A DNA stretch of 34,567 bases, taken from contig CALSUH010000031.1 of the NCBI GenBank assembly GCA_943789485.1, forward strand, positions 1 to 34,567, in the 5' to 3' direction. The notes beneath the pieces are model-generated. The model was not told the DNA's origin. It did no database searches and saw nothing but the letters and a program-made list of their open reading frames with translations. The stretch is from an uncultured Pseudomonadales bacterium. GTDB lineage: Bacteria > Pseudomonadota > Gammaproteobacteria > Pseudomonadales > Pseudohongiellaceae. The position numbers were made by a program, and so were the translations under genes. The stretch's first letter is position 1. The number at the start of each line of letters is the position of its first letter. Below, piece by piece: positions 1 through 9,411 of the stretch.

Positions 1-131
1 CCTTGAGGCTCTATTGGAATTTAATTCTGTCATAGCTAGCGTTAGCTAATTTCTTTACTAAGCTATAGGAAACAGTCAAGGCTGTTTTCACTTAACTTTT
101 GTTTGTTAATTTTAGCGATGAGGAAATTACT

Positions 132-440
132 ATGAATAGACTAGCCATTCCTAGACTAGCGATGGTCGCTGTCCTGTTGGCATTCTCAACAGTTGGCCTA
201 GCGGTTGAAGCCCGGCCCGATAGCACACAACAAATTCAAATGTTGGATATTAATAGCGCCGATGCAGCGGCAATAGCCGCAGCCTTGGATGGCGTGGGTT
301 TGACTAAGGCGCAGGAAATTGTCGCCTACCGTGAAATGTTTGGCAGCTTTCATTCAGTAGAAGAGCTGGCCGATGTAAAAGGCATCGGTGTAGCAACCGT
401 AGAGAAGAATAGGCAGCGTATAATAGTAGTTAATAAGTAG
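132..440 (+). CDS. ComEA-like helix-hairpin-helix DNA-binding protein, exported
   Basis: This is a 102-aa protein with an N-terminal hydrophobic signal or anchor (about residues 5-25, ending VGLAVEA). Residues 38-100 hold a tandem helix-hairpin-helix of the ComEA type: LDINSADAAAIAAALDGVG, then the second hairpin VKGIGVATVEKNR. ComEA-family proteins bind double-stranded DNA outside the inner membrane, in DNA uptake where that exists; many gammaproteobacteria carry only this short form, with no proven role. I chose ATG 132 because GAGGAA at 120-125 is well spaced from it and the signal peptide then starts at once; a TTG 33 bp upstream keeps the frame open but has no such support. A strong terminator follows, so it is probably transcribed apart from the next gene. 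Family confident, role inferred. Confidence 0.85.
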   Translation: MNRLAIPRLAMVAVLLAFSTVGLAVEARPDSTQQIQMLDINSADAAAIAAALDGVGLTKAQEIVAYREMFGSFHSVEELADVKGIGVATVEKNRQRIIVVNK

Positions 441-469
441 CTGTTATTTACTCGTTGTTATGGACTATA

Positions 470-506
470 AGGCACTTTCATTATGTTTTGAAAGTGCCTG
501 ATTTTA
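470..506 (+). terminator. Rho-independent terminator after the ComEA-like gene
   Basis: A perfect 11-bp stem (470-480 with 489-499; core GGCACTTTC/GAAAGTGCC) with an 8-nt loop is followed by a T-rich run (GATTTTATT). It lies 30 bp after the ComEA-like stop codon. Confidence 0.85.
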
Positions 507-573
507 TTACTGAATATTTCTAGAAGCTTGTTATAATCGGGTTCCATACTGATTGCTGACAGGCTTGAATTTA

Positions 574-1588
574 ATGCCGTTATTGCTACTATGCATTCTT
601 CTGTTTCTCGGTTCTGCAATCCTAACGGGCCTGTTTCGCTGGATAGCGCTGCGAATTCAACTCATAGCTGTCCCTGTCTCCAGAAGTGCTCATTCGAGGC
701 CCGTGCCAGTCGCAGGAGGGGTTTCGATAGTTACCTTGATTCTGTTAGTTGTTACCTACAGTTATTTTACTGACCGAATTCCTGCAAATGAATTTGCCGC
801 CTTAATGGCTGGGTTAGTGATCGCGTTTATCGGCATCGTGGATGATATTAAGCAGTTGGATGTGCGTTGGCGCATTCCAGCGCAGTTCCTAGTCTCAATC
901 TATGTTGTGTATTGCCTAGGCGATGTCCCTGCAATAGATTTTGGACTCTTCAGCTTACCAGAGTCGATAGTGCTGAATGTAATGGCAGTATTTGCATTAG
1001 TTTGGCTGCTAAATCTTTATAATTTCATGGACGGGATAGATGGTATCGCAGCGACGCAATTGATTGCTGTAAACCTAGTGTCATTAGTAATTGTTATCAA
1101 CAGTGATGCTGTTTTAAACGCTGCTATCTGCGAGCTTTGCTGCTGCCGCAGGAGGGTTTCTACTTTGGAACTGGGCGCCAGCCAAGATTTTTATGGGCGA
1201 TGTGGGTAGCAATTTTATTGGATTTACCTTAGGGGTGATGGCGCTGTTGTCGCTGTTCCATGGCAGTATGACTATCTGGACCTGGCTCTTGTTATTAGGC
1301 GTATTTATCGTAGACGCTACCCTGACCTTGTTTATGCGGGTCATGAGCAAGCAGCGCTGGCACGAAGGGCATGCCTCTCACGCCTATCAAAATGCAGCGA
1401 GGCGCTACAAGAGTCACGCAAAAGTGACGCTAACCGTTGTATTGATAAACCTTTTTTGGCTGGGACCGCTAGCTTGGCTGTCCCTACAGTATCCCAAAAT
1501 GGGCCTGGTCATAACGGTAATAGGCTTGTTGCCGTTATTGTTACTCGCGAAGCGTTTCGGTGCGGGAAAAGAGAATTTCTCAATCTAA
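574..1588 (+). CDS. WbpL/WecA-family undecaprenyl-phosphate sugar-1-phosphate transferase (frame broken by one base)
   Basis: A polytopic membrane enzyme of the polyprenyl-phosphate HexNAc-1-phosphate transferase family, which starts O-antigen or capsule synthesis by loading a sugar phosphate onto undecaprenyl phosphate. Visible motifs are the aspartate pair in GIVDDIKQLD, the loop NLYNFMDGIDG, FMGDVGSNFIGF and the C-terminal HEGHASHAYQNAARR, close to the WbpL form. The reading frame is broken: it runs on into LCCCRRR and stops at 1209, while the conserved second half (AAAAGGFLLWNW onward) lies one frame ahead. Dropping one T at 1136-1138 gives a continuous 337-aa protein, a normal family length. 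ATG 574 was chosen over TTG 553 because an AGG sits about 9 nt before it. The next gene is the WbpM-like dehydratase, its usual partner. Function by family; donor sugar unknown. Confidence 0.85.
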
Positions 1589-1661
1589 CCGGTTAAGCAC
1601 TCAACAATTAACTAGATAACAGCTTTAACGATAGAACTATTGAAGGATTAAAAGGAACGAG

Positions 1662-3620
1662 ATGAAGCTCTATACGATTCCATTATCACGCTCTATAAAA
1701 CAGATTTTACTGATGGTTGTGGATGCGATAATGATAGTAACAGCCGTGGCGTTCTCTTTCGCGCTGCTTGGGAAGGACTTCTTTGGTCAAGACCAAGGTT
1801 TCTATTTTTACCTTTCTTTGGCAACCACAGTCAGCATTCTAGTCTTTATTCGTATTGGCCTTTACAGGGCGCTGATCCTGTATATGGGTCTGCAAAGTGG
1901 TTTTCTGATTTTGCAAGGAGTTACAACTGCTAGTTGTCTGCTTGCCGCCGCTTATTTTTTCGCGAAAACTCCTGATTCTTCAGATTTATCCATCTTGCCA
2001 ATTTTTTGGATGATTGGTTTATTACTAATCGGTGGCACGAGATTTATTGCCAAGATTTTGCTGCAAAGTCTCATTCAAAATTTTAGGCCGAAGGAGCCTG
2101 TAATCATCTACGGTGCAGGGAGTTCTGGGATGCAACTGCTCGTCGCATTGCAGAACGGTGATCAATACCTCCCGGTAGCATTCGTTGATGACAGTCATAA
2201 TATGATCGGAAATACCGTGCACGGTATTCGAGTATATAGCCCTAATTCCTTGTATGAGCTGGTTGAGGGCTTCTTGGTCCGGCAGATATTTTTGGCAATT
2301 CCATCCGCAACCCATGTCGAGCGAAAGGAAATCCTAAATCGCTTGGAGCATCTCCCCGTGCATGTGAAAACAGTGCCCGACTTGTTCGATATGGTTTCTG
2401 GGAAGATGGGTGTCGATGATATAAAAGACATCGATATCGAGGATCTTCTGGGGCGCGATACCGTTCCCCCGAATTCGGAATTGCTGGGTGCTTGTATAAC
2501 AGGTCAATCAGTTATGGTAACCGGGGCGGGGGGCTCAATTGGTTCGGAATTATGTCGTCAAATTGTAGCGATTAGTCCATCGAGGTTAATCCTATTGGAT
2601 TCCTTCGAATTCGGACTTTACAAATTAGAGGCGGAGCTTCTAGAGGCGTTAGAGAACATCGAAGGCGGCAGTTGTATCGAGATCGTCTCTTTGCTGGGTT
2701 CAGTTGGTAATAGACTGCAGATGGAAAACGCGATCAGGCATTTCAAGGTTGATACCATTTATCACGTAGCGGCCTATAAACAAGTGCCGATGGTTGAGAA
2801 GAATGTCGTCGAGGGTGTGCAGAACAATATATTCGGCACCCTAATCTCCGCACAGGCGGCCGAAAAGTTTAAGGTTAAAAACTTTGTTCTCATCTCAACA
2901 GATAAAGCCGTGCGGCCGACGAATTTTATGGGAGCTACCAAGCGCTTTGCTGAGCAGGTATTACAGGCATTAGCGGAGCGGGGAAGTGCTACAAAATTCA
3001 GCATGGTACGTTTTGGTAACGTACTAGGGTCCTCAGGTTCTGTAGTGCCATTGTTTCGGCGACAAATTGGCAGGGGCGGGCCGGTGACAGTTACGCACCC
3101 AGAAGTAACTCGCTATTTTATGACGGTGCAAGAGGCAGCGCAGCTTGTGATTCAGTCCGGTTCGATGGCGACCGGTGGCGATGTATTTGTTCTGGATATG
3201 CATGAACCGATAAAAATTATCGACCTGGCGAAGAAGATGATTCACCTGATGGGCTGTGAGGTAAAAGACGAAAACTCCTACCGAGGTGACATAGCCATCG
3301 AATACACCGGCCTACGACCAGGTGAGAAACTCTACGAAGAGTTGTTGATCGGCGAGTCGGTTACTGGCACCGAACACCCCAAAATTATGCGTGCAAAAGA
3401 AGAGACCTTGTCTTGGGATGAATTGGAAGTTCTGCTAGGTAAGCTAGAGTTTGCCTGCAAGCAGATTGATTTGAAAGAAATAAGCAAGTTACTCATGGAA
3501 GCGGTAGTTGGGTTCGAACCCAAAGATGAAGTCAGCGATCCGCAGTGGGAAGGGCCAGAAGAGCAATCATTATCAACTCATGACCAGAGTCCGAAAATCA
3601 CACCGCTGTTTAGAGGATAA
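1662..3620 (+). CDS. WbpM/CapD-type UDP-N-acetylhexosamine 4,6-dehydratase, membrane bound
   Basis: A 652-aa nucleotide-sugar dehydratase of the WbpM/FlaA1/CapD group. The N-terminal 130 residues hold about four membrane segments, followed by a Rossmann-like CoA-binding-type region (VIIYGAGSSG) and then the catalytic short-chain dehydrogenase domain, whose NAD(P) motif VTGAGGSIGSELC lies near residues 287-299. The active-site stretch NFMGATKRFAE carries the Met-Lys pair that replaces Tyr-Lys in WbpM; AAYKQVPMVE is also present. The expected reaction converts UDP-GlcNAc to the 4-keto-6-deoxy sugar used for surface polysaccharide. AAAAGGA precedes ATG 1662. It lies 73 bp after the WbpL-like transferase on the same strand, so the two are probably co-transcribed and feed the same polysaccharide. 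The C-terminal 40 residues are acidic and poorly conserved. Symbol withheld because several paralogues share this architecture. Confidence 0.92.
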   Translation: MKLYTIPLSRSIKQILLMVVDAIMIVTAVAFSFALLGKDFFGQDQGFYFYLSLATTVSILVFIRIGLYRALILYMGLQSGFLILQGVTTASCLLAAAYFFAKTPDSSDLSILPIFWMIGLLLIGGTRFIAKILLQSLIQNFRPKEPVIIYGAGSSGMQLLVALQNGDQYLPVAFVDDSHNMIGNTVHGIRVYSPNSLYELVEGFLVRQIFLAIPSATHVERKEILNRLEHLPVHVKTVPDLFDMVSGKMGVDDIKDIDIEDLLGRDTVPPNSELLGACITGQSVMVTGAGGSIGSELCRQIVAISPSRLILLDSFEFGLYKLEAELLEALENIEGGSCIEIVSLLGSVGNRLQMENAIRHFKVDTIYHVAAYKQVPMVEKNVVEGVQNNIFGTLISAQAAEKFKVKNFVLISTDKAVRPTNFMGATKRFAEQVLQALAERGSATKFSMVRFGNVLGSSGSVVPLFRRQIGRGGPVTVTHPEVTRYFMTVQEAAQLVIQSGSMATGGDVFVLDMHEPIKIIDLAKKMIHLMGCEVKDENSYRGDIAIEYTGLRPGEKLYEELLIGESVTGTEHPKIMRAKEETLSWDELEVLLGKLEFACKQIDLKEISKLLMEAVVGFEPKDEVSDPQWEGPEEQSLSTHDQSPKITPLFRG

Positions 3621-3676
3621 AAGACTTGGCTATTAGCTAAGGTAAGGCTAGCAAGAATGTTAAATAGTTAGGTACG

Positions 3677-3727
3677 AAAAAGCCCGAATTCAACTCTCTT
3701 GCATGAGGTTTAAATTCGGACTTTTTT
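3677..3727. terminator. Bidirectional terminator between convergent genes
   Basis: A hairpin (AGCCCGAATT 3681-3690 with AATTCGGACT 3713-3722, one mismatch) is flanked by an A run on the left and TTTTTT on the right. It can therefore end both the dehydratase transcript (plus) and the cyclophilin transcript (minus). Confidence 0.8.
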
Positions 3728-3744
3728 ATAAGCGGTAAAAAGTC

Positions 3745-4314
3745 TTACTGGCGTTTTGCTGAAGTGATAACTACTGGCTCAGTTGGTACATTCTGAAAGC
3801 CTTTAGTTGTGGCAGTCTCTACTTTTGCAATCGTATCAACTACGTCCATTCCTTCTATGACTTCGCCGAATACGGCATATCCGAAACCGCGTTGTGTCTC
3901 ATCAGTGTGGTTTAAGAAATCATTGTCCACTAGATTCACAAAGAATTGGGCAGTGGCGCTATCGACTACATTCGTTCTCGCCATTGCTAGCGTGCCACGA
4001 TCATTCGGCACAGAGGCAGAGGCTTCATTCTTAATAGCGTCATAGGTAGACTTTTGCACCATGTCAGGGCTAAAGCCACCACCTTGAATCATAAAGCCAG
4101 GTATAACGCGATGAAAGACCATGCCATCGAAGAAGCTGTTGTCTGTATAGCGTAAAAAGTTCTCTACAGAGATCGGTGCCTTGTCTGCCCAAAGTTCTAC
4201 CGTGATAGCGCCTTTGTTGGTCTGAATAACAACGATCGGGTTGTCTTGAGCCAGGGAGAGCGAACTCACCAGTAGAGGGATGGTAAGGAGAATTGATAGT
4301 AGGGTTTTTCGCAT
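3745..4314 (-). CDS. ppiA: Periplasmic peptidyl-prolyl cis-trans isomerase, cyclophilin type
   Basis: A 189-aa cyclophilin. Residues 1-22 form a Sec signal peptide ([16 protein letters not shown]..., cleavage after SLA), so it acts in the periplasm as a prolyl isomerase assisting folding. Residues 27-186 match the bacterial cyclophilin fold: [18 protein letters not shown], the catalytic [13 protein letters not shown] with its Arg, [17 protein letters not shown] and [27 protein letters not shown] lies just upstream of ATG 4314, a strong ribosome binding site. The gene stands alone on the minus strand between a bidirectional terminator and tRNA-Asn. The symbol ppiA rests on the signal peptide plus single-domain architecture; cytoplasmic PpiB lacks a signal. 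Confidence 0.93.
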   Translation of the reverse strand: MRKTLLSILLTIPLLVSSLSLAQDNPIVVIQTNKGAITVELWADKAPISVENFLRYTDNSFFDGMVFHRVIPGFMIQGGGFSPDMVQKSTYDAIKNEASASVPNDRGTLAMARTNVVDSATAQFFVNLVDNDFLNHTDETQRGFGYAVFGEVIEGMDVVDTIAKVETATTKGFQNVPTEPVVITSAKRQ

Positions 4315-4597
4315 AAGGTGCCTCCAATATAGCGGATATGCCTGAATTTCTAAGCAGCTAACTATACATTAATTTACCTAGGCTTAACCATAGGTGAATC
4401 GCTGTAGCAGTGAAGTGGCTGTTATTGTCTAGTTTGCGGGAAATTTGCACCACAGTGCTGCTCTAAACCTTTCTTCTTTTATGCCGGCCCTATTTTCATT
4501 GCTTGCTATCTACTGGCCATTTACCGGCTGTCTTTGGGTATTCGAGCACAACTGTCGGGGATTAGAAGGGAGTAGTGAGAAGGCTTCAGCAAAAGAA
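4315..4597. other. Intergenic region with no gene recognised
   Basis: Between the start of ppiA and the tRNA-Asn terminator I see no supported gene. A plus-strand open frame (4445-4675) runs through the terminator and into the tRNA and lacks any family likeness, so it is not called. The stretch must contain the ppiA promoter, but no clear -35/-10 pair stands out. Confidence 0.5.
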
Positions 4598-4630
4598 AAC
4601 CCGCATAGCTGTTGGGCTATGCGGGTTTTT
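4598..4630 (-). terminator. Terminator of tRNA-Asn
   Basis: A perfect 12-bp stem (AACCCGCATAGC 4598-4609 with GCTATGCGGGTT 4616-4627) and a 6-nt loop sit 3 bp beyond the CCA end of tRNA-Asn. Read on the minus strand it is followed by TTCTTTT; on the plus strand by TTTTT-G-TTT. Confidence 0.85.
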
Positions 4631-4633
4631 GTT

Positions 4634-4708
4634 TGGCTGCCCAACCAAGACTCGAACTTGGAACCAAGTGATTAACAGTCACCTACTCTACCATTGAGCT
4701 ATTGGGCA
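4634..4708 (-). tRNA. tRNA-Asn (anticodon GTT)
   Basis: On the minus strand a 75-nt cloverleaf folds with acceptor stem TGCCCAA/TTGGGCA, discriminator G and encoded CCA. The anticodon arm is GGTGA-CTGTTAA-TCACT, giving anticodon GTT. The TΨC arm is CCAAG-TTCGAGT-CTTGG. All key invariant positions are present. A TATACT-like -10 (reverse of AGTATA at 4741-4746) lies a suitable distance upstream, but no good -35 is visible. Confidence 0.95.
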
Positions 4709-4780
4709 TCATCTATTTTCGCACTATCTCTGTTGAGTCGAGTATAGCTACGAACCGCGCGTATACTAATGAGAAAAATC

Positions 4781-4811
4781 GACTTGGTCAATACTCACGG
4801 ACAGCCAAGTC
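4781..4811. promoter_or_regulatory. Inverted repeat upstream of uvrB, possible operator
   Basis: GACTTGG (4781-4787) and CCAAGTC (4805-4811) form a 7-bp inverted repeat with a 17-nt spacer, 65 bp before the uvrB start. I do not see the LexA consensus CTG-N10-CAG here, which would be the expected SOS site. Chance occurrence is quite possible. Confidence 0.2.
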
Positions 4812-4876
4812 AATATCTGTCTTAAATGGAGGCGCTGTTGTAGTCTTAGGGGTTTAGCTTCAATCGGGACACTCAG

Positions 4877-6895
4877 ATGGCAAGCCAGTTTAAACTTCAC
4901 TCAAAATTCAAGCCTGCAGGCCACCAGCCAGAGGCCATCGCCGGCCTAATCGAGGGCTTGAAAGACGGCTTGCATGCTCAGACCCTGCTCGGGGTAACGG
5001 GTTCTGGAAAGACCTTTACCGTCGCCAATGTCATCGAGCACATGCAACGCCCAACTTTGGTTATGGCACCCAACAAGACACTTGCCGCGCAGCTTTATGG
5101 GGAGTTTAAAGAATTCTTTCCAAAAAATGCAGTCGAGTACTTCGTGTCCTACTACGACTACTATCAGCCAGAGGCCTACGTGCCCTCATCGGATGTCTAC
5201 ATAGAGAAAGATGCCTCGATCAACGACCATATCGAGCAGATGAGGCTCTCCGCGACCAAGGCGCTGCTAGAGAGAGAGGATGTAGTGGTGGTGGCCACAG
5301 TCTCGGCAATCTACGGTCTAGGTGACCCAGATTCCTATCTAAAAATGGTGGTTCATCTCGATCGGGGTGACAAAATAGATCAGCGTAATCTATTGAGTCG
5401 ACTTACAGATTTGCAGTACACACGAAACGACATGGAACTGAGGCGTGCGACTTACCGAGTTCGAGGTGATGTGATCGATATCTATCCGGCGGAATCCGAG
5501 CGCCACGCGATTCGTATAGAGCTGTTCGATGATGAGGTAGAAAAACTTTCGTTCTTCGACCCCTTGACTGGGAAGCAAATCAAAGAGGTGCCACGATTAA
5601 CTGTCTTTCCGAAGTCTCATTATGTGACACCTAGGGAAACGTTGTTGGGTACGCTCGATGATATTAAGATTGAGCTAAAGGAGCGCTTGCAACAACTGCG
5701 CAGCAACAACCGCCTTGTAGAGGCGCAAAGGTTAGAGCAGCGCACGAAGTTTGATCTGGAGATGATTCAGGAGTTGGGGTACTGCACGGGTATTGAAAAC
5801 TATTCCCGTTATTTGTCCGGAAGAGGCGAGGGTGCACCACCGCCGACGCTCTACGACTACCTGCCCAGTGACTCATTGGTCATCGCTGATGAGTCCCATG
5901 TCTCGATTCCGCAGTTAGGCGCAATGTACAAGGGCGATAGATCAAGAAAAGAGACTCTCGTGGAATACGGTTTCCGCCTGCCGTCGGCTCTCGATAACCG
6001 ACCGCTACGCTTCGAAGAATGGGAGCAGCTGACGCCACAGATCATCTATGTCTCTGCGACACCCGGCGTCTACGAAGAGCAGCACGAAGGAAACAGGGTA
6101 GAGCAGGTTGTAAGGCCCACCGGTTTAATCGACCCCGAGTTAGAAGTTCGCCCGGCAGTCACTCAAGTAGATGATTTACTCGGTGAGGTGCGTCAGGTCG
6201 CAGCGCTTGAGGAGCGCGCGCTCGTCACTGTGTTGACCAAGCGGATGGCGGAGGATCTCACAGACTATCTCGCCGAACACGGCGTGCGAGTCAGGTATTT
6301 GCATTCAGATATAGAAACCGTTGAGCGCTCAGAGATATTGCGCGATCTTCGCCTAGGTCACTTTGACGTGCTGGTAGGGATCAATTTACTGCGCGAGGGC
6401 CTAGATATTCCTGAAGTCTCGCTGGTAGCGATCCTCGATGCTGACAAGGAGGGTTTTCTTCGTTCGGAGCGGTCCCTCATTCAAACCATAGGCAGAGCCG
6501 CTCGAAACCTCCACGGCAGGGCAATTTTTTATGCCGATCGAGTGACCGGTTCGATGGAGCGCGCAATGAGAGAATCGGAGCGACGTCGCAACGTGCAACT
6601 GGCATACAACAAGGAACACAACATCACTCCCGTGGGTGTTAAGACCAAAGTGTTAGATATCATGGAGGGGGCCTATGCTAGCCCGACGAACAGGGTGCGA
6701 AGGCGAGATAAGGGACCGGCGGAGAAGGGCGGCGCCTTTTCGCGTATTGATTTCAATGACCCGGTAGCCGTTACCAAGGAAATTAGCCTGCTAGAATCGA
6801 AAATGTATGATTTAGCAAAGAATCTTGAATTCGAGGAAGCGGCTGATACTAGAGATAAGATTGCGCAGCTGAAGAATCAACTGTTAAAGCAATAA
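4877..6895 (+). CDS. uvrB: UvrABC excinuclease subunit B
   Basis: A 672-aa UvrB, the helicase-like damage-verifying subunit of nucleotide excision repair. It is loaded onto DNA by UvrA and recruits UvrC. Residues 39-46 are the Walker A motif GVTGSGKT; the beta-hairpin that inserts into the duplex includes [12 protein letters not shown] (from residue 92). The DEAD-like motif appears as ADESH and helicase motif VI as QTIGRAARN. The C-terminal UVR domain ([19 protein letters not shown]..., last 35 residues) is the UvrC-interacting coiled-coil. Length equals the usual 670 or so. ATG 4877 begins [21 protein letters not shown] as in homologues, though the Shine-Dalgarno is weak. The gene lies between tRNA-Asn and tRNA-Val and appears monocistronic. 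No LexA box was recognised upstream. Confidence 0.98.
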   Translation: MASQFKLHSKFKPAGHQPEAIAGLIEGLKDGLHAQTLLGVTGSGKTFTVANVIEHMQRPTLVMAPNKTLAAQLYGEFKEFFPKNAVEYFVSYYDYYQPEAYVPSSDVYIEKDASINDHIEQMRLSATKALLEREDVVVVATVSAIYGLGDPDSYLKMVVHLDRGDKIDQRNLLSRLTDLQYTRNDMELRRATYRVRGDVIDIYPAESERHAIRIELFDDEVEKLSFFDPLTGKQIKEVPRLTVFPKSHYVTPRETLLGTLDDIKIELKERLQQLRSNNRLVEAQRLEQRTKFDLEMIQELGYCTGIENYSRYLSGRGEGAPPPTLYDYLPSDSLVIADESHVSIPQLGAMYKGDRSRKETLVEYGFRLPSALDNRPLRFEEWEQLTPQIIYVSATPGVYEEQHEGNRVEQVVRPTGLIDPELEVRPAVTQVDDLLGEVRQVAALEERALVTVLTKRMAEDLTDYLAEHGVRVRYLHSDIETVERSEILRDLRLGHFDVLVGINLLREGLDIPEVSLVAILDADKEGFLRSERSLIQTIGRAARNLHGRAIFYADRVTGSMERAMRESERRRNVQLAYNKEHNITPVGVKTKVLDIMEGAYASPTNRVRRRDKGPAEKGGAFSRIDFNDPVAVTKEISLLESKMYDLAKNLEFEEAADTRDKIAQLKNQLLKQ

Positions 6896-6934
6896 CTTAA
6901 ATGCGGTATTTGGCACAATAGTGACACAAAGCCA

Positions 6935-6964
6935 TCGACACATTGCCCCGTAATTCCGTATAAT
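6935..6964 (+). promoter_or_regulatory. Sigma-70 promoter of tRNA-Val
   Basis: TCGACA (6935-6940, five of six to TTGACA) and a perfect TATAAT (6959-6964) are separated by 18 bp. Transcription would begin near 6971, about 20 nt before the tRNA. Confidence 0.65.
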
Positions 6965-6990
6965 CGCCAGTCCTTTCTATCGAGTAAAAT

Positions 6991-7067
6991 AGGCGCGTAG
7001 CTCAGCTGGTTAGAGCGCTGTCATGACATGGCAGATGTCGACGGTTCGAATCCGTCCGTGCCTACCA
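6991..7067 (+). tRNA. tRNA-Val (anticodon GAC)
   Basis: A 77-nt cloverleaf: acceptor AGGCGCG/CGTGCCT (one G-T pair), discriminator A and encoded CCA. The D arm is GCTC-AGCTGGTTA-GAGC. The anticodon arm is CTGTC-ATGACAT-GGCAG, so the anticodon is GAC, reading valine codons GUC/GUU. The TΨC arm is GACGG-TTCGAAT-CCGTC. A good sigma-70 promoter lies immediately upstream. Confidence 0.92.
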
Positions 7068-7133
7068 TTCGTTAGAAGTTAGTTAATACAAATAATTGAA
7101 TAGCAGATTTTGGTAGATTGGACGATAGGCTTT

Positions 7134-7422
7134 GATCTAACCAAGAGTCATGGTGACGCGGGAGGTTTCCCCTGATCTAGCTAGTGGTTATGGGGATTTT
7201 AAAGGTTTTCTTTAATCTAACCAATGGTCACTGTGACGCGGGAGATTTCCTCTCCTCTGATCTAGCTAGTGTTTATGGGGATTTTAAAGGTTTTCTTTAA
7301 TCTAACCAATGGTCATTGTGACGCGGGAGATTTCCTCTCCTCTAATCTAACCAAGGATTGCGGGGGTTCTGAAGATCTCCTCTAATCAAACCAAGGATTG
7401 CGGGGATTCTGAAAGTCTCCTC
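7134..7422 (+). repeat. Tandem 40/45-bp repeats in the thrS leader
   Basis: Seven degenerate units start at 7134, 7174, 7214, 7259, 7299, 7344 and 7384, each opening with a version of (G/A)ATCTAACCAA or GATCTAGCTAG. Units 2+3 (7174-7258) and 4+5 (7259-7343) are 85-bp copies differing at only two positions. The last five units alternate or fuse a purine-rich stretch with a pyrimidine-rich end (TTTCCTCTCC or TCTCCTC); in several, GGAGA or GGGGA can pair with TCTCC to form a short hairpin. The array runs to within 10 bp of the thrS start, so it would be in the thrS 5' UTR if transcription starts upstream of it. No coding sense was found in it. Confidence 0.85.
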
Positions 7423-7431
7423 TGAAGTAAG

Positions 7432-9348
7432 ATGCCCAAAATCACCCTACCAGATGGCAGTGCACGGGAATACGAGAATCCGGTTACCGTAATGGACGTT
7501 GCTGAATCGATCGGTCCCGGTCTGGCAAAGGCGGCCTTGGCGGGCCGCGTGGACGGAGAGCTTGTCGATTCCTCCTGTCTTATATCCACCGATGCTGACT
7601 TAGCGATCATCACTGAGCGAGATACCGATGGCCTAGAAATAATTCGCCACTCCTGTGCGCATTTGATGGCTCAGGCCGTGCAACGGCTCTTTCCAAAAGC
7701 TCAAGTGACTATTGGCCCAGTAGTTGAAAACGGCTTCTTCTACGACTTTGCCTTTTCACGCGCATTTACTCCGGAAGATTTGCAGGCGATCGAGAAGGTG
7801 ATGGGCGACATCGTTAAAGAAAACCTCACTGTTGAGCGCTCTGTCATGAGTCGCGATGAAGCGGTTGAGATGTTCAAAGAGAAGGGAGAGGACTACAAAG
7901 TCCAGATCATCGAATCTATTCCGGGCGATGAGGATCTGTCGTTCTATCGACAGGGAGAGTTTATAGACCTCTGTCGCGGGCCTCACGTACCAGCCACCTC
8001 TTCTTTTAAGGCTTTCAAGCTCACGTCAGTGGCTGGAGCATACTGGCGCGGCGATGCCAGCAACGAGATGTTACAGAGAATCCACGGCACTGCCTGGGGC
8101 TCAAAGAAAGACTTGAAGCTCTTTTTGCAGCGCTTAGAAGAAGCCGAAAAGCGCGATCATCGCAAATTGGGTAAGCATCTAGACCTTTTTCATTTTCAGG
8201 AAGAAGCGCCAGGTATGGCGTTCTGGCATCCTAAGGGCTGGTCGATCTATCAGACCGTTCAGCGTTATATGCGAGAAGTTCAGGATAAAAACGACTACAA
8301 AGAAATTAACACACCACAGTTAGTTGATTATTCCCTGTGGGAAAAGTCCGGACACGCCTCGAAATTCTCTGATGAGATGTTTAGCGTCGAATCCGAGAAT
8401 CGCATGTATGCGATCAAGCCGATGAACTGCCCCTGTCATATCCAAGTCTTTAATCAGGGCTTGAAGAGCTATCGAGACCTGCCGCTGCGTCTCGCGGAGT
8501 TTGGGTCTTGTCACCGTTATGAGCCTTCCGGCAGCATGCACGGGCTTATGCGCGTGCGGAGTTTCGTTCAGGACGATGGGCATATCTTTTGTACGGAGCA
8601 GCAAATTCAGGCAGAAGTGGCCGATTTCATGACCCTGTTATTCGCTGTCTACAAAGACTTCGGGTTCGATGAGGTGATTCTGCGGCTCTCTACTCGCCCT
8701 GAAAAGCGTGTCGGTTCGGACGAAGTTTGGGATAAGTCAGAGCAGTCCCTCAAGGATGCGCTAAATGCCACGGGTTTGCCCTGGGAATTGGTGCCGGGTG
8801 AGGGCGCATTCTATGGCCCTAAGATAGAGTGCTCGCTGAAGGATTGTATGGGCAGGGTGCAGCAGTGCGGAACTATTCAGGTCGATTTCAGCACTCCCGG
8901 CCGCCTCGGCGCACAATATGTGGCAGAGGATGGCAGCAGACAGGAGCCGGTCATGCTGCATAGAGCAGTTTTGGGTTCTTTTGAGCGTTTTATTGGCATT
9001 CTGATCGAGCACTATGCAGGCGCTATGCCTGCTTGGTTAGCGCCAGAACAAGCTGTGATTTTGAATATTACGGACAAACAGAGCAATTATTGCCGAAATT
9101 TCGAAGAATCCTTGAAAAATAAAGGGTTTAGAGTGTCTGCGGACTTGAGAAATGAGAAGATCGGCTTTAAAATCCGCGAGCATACGTTGCAGAGGATTCC
9201 CTATCTCCTAGTAGTTGGAGATAAAGAAGTAGAAAAGGGTACTGTAGCAGTGCGAAAGCGCGGTGGTGAGGACCTAGGAGCGATGACATTCGATGAGTTT
9301 TGTACGCTCTTAAACCAGGATGTCGCTAGCTTTGGCCGTGGCGCCTAG
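7432..9348 (+). CDS. thrS: Threonyl-tRNA synthetase
   Basis: A 638-aa class II synthetase that charges tRNA-Thr. The N-terminal TGS domain is residues 1-61. The editing domain follows, with the metal-site histidines of HSCAH at 73 and 77, the same numbering as E. coli. The catalytic core shows [10 protein letters not shown] with the zinc-ligand cysteine, [16 protein letters not shown] (class II motif 2) and, near the end of the core, [16 protein letters not shown] (motif 3, with the His ligand). The C-terminal anticodon-binding domain covers the last 105 residues. ATG 7432 gives the canonical start [10 protein letters not shown]. No good Shine-Dalgarno is present; the start is preceded by repeats ending TCTCCTCTGAAGTAAG, which suggests leader control (inference). 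It heads the thrS-infC-rpmI-rplT-pheS-pheT-ihfA block. Confidence 0.98.
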   Translation: MPKITLPDGSAREYENPVTVMDVAESIGPGLAKAALAGRVDGELVDSSCLISTDADLAIITERDTDGLEIIRHSCAHLMAQAVQRLFPKAQVTIGPVVENGFFYDFAFSRAFTPEDLQAIEKVMGDIVKENLTVERSVMSRDEAVEMFKEKGEDYKVQIIESIPGDEDLSFYRQGEFIDLCRGPHVPATSSFKAFKLTSVAGAYWRGDASNEMLQRIHGTAWGSKKDLKLFLQRLEEAEKRDHRKLGKHLDLFHFQEEAPGMAFWHPKGWSIYQTVQRYMREVQDKNDYKEINTPQLVDYSLWEKSGHASKFSDEMFSVESENRMYAIKPMNCPCHIQVFNQGLKSYRDLPLRLAEFGSCHRYEPSGSMHGLMRVRSFVQDDGHIFCTEQQIQAEVADFMTLLFAVYKDFGFDEVILRLSTRPEKRVGSDEVWDKSEQSLKDALNATGLPWELVPGEGAFYGPKIECSLKDCMGRVQQCGTIQVDFSTPGRLGAQYVAEDGSRQEPVMLHRAVLGSFERFIGILIEHYAGAMPAWLAPEQAVILNITDKQSNYCRNFEESLKNKGFRVSADLRNEKIGFKIREHTLQRIPYLLVVGDKEVEKGTVAVRKRGGEDLGAMTFDEFCTLLNQDVASFGRGA

Positions 9349-9411
9349 CAAGAGAAGAGCACGCAAAATTTTACTAACGTCGAATACGAGGAATAAGCGT
9401 TCGCGCATATC

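Noticed and set aside
4445..4675. Plus-strand open frame of 76 codons
   Set aside because: It reads through the terminator hairpin and into tRNA-Asn on the other strand, with no family likeness.
4709..4876. LexA (SOS) box before uvrB
   Set aside because: No CTG-N10-CAG palindrome was found; the inverted repeats present do not fit the consensus.
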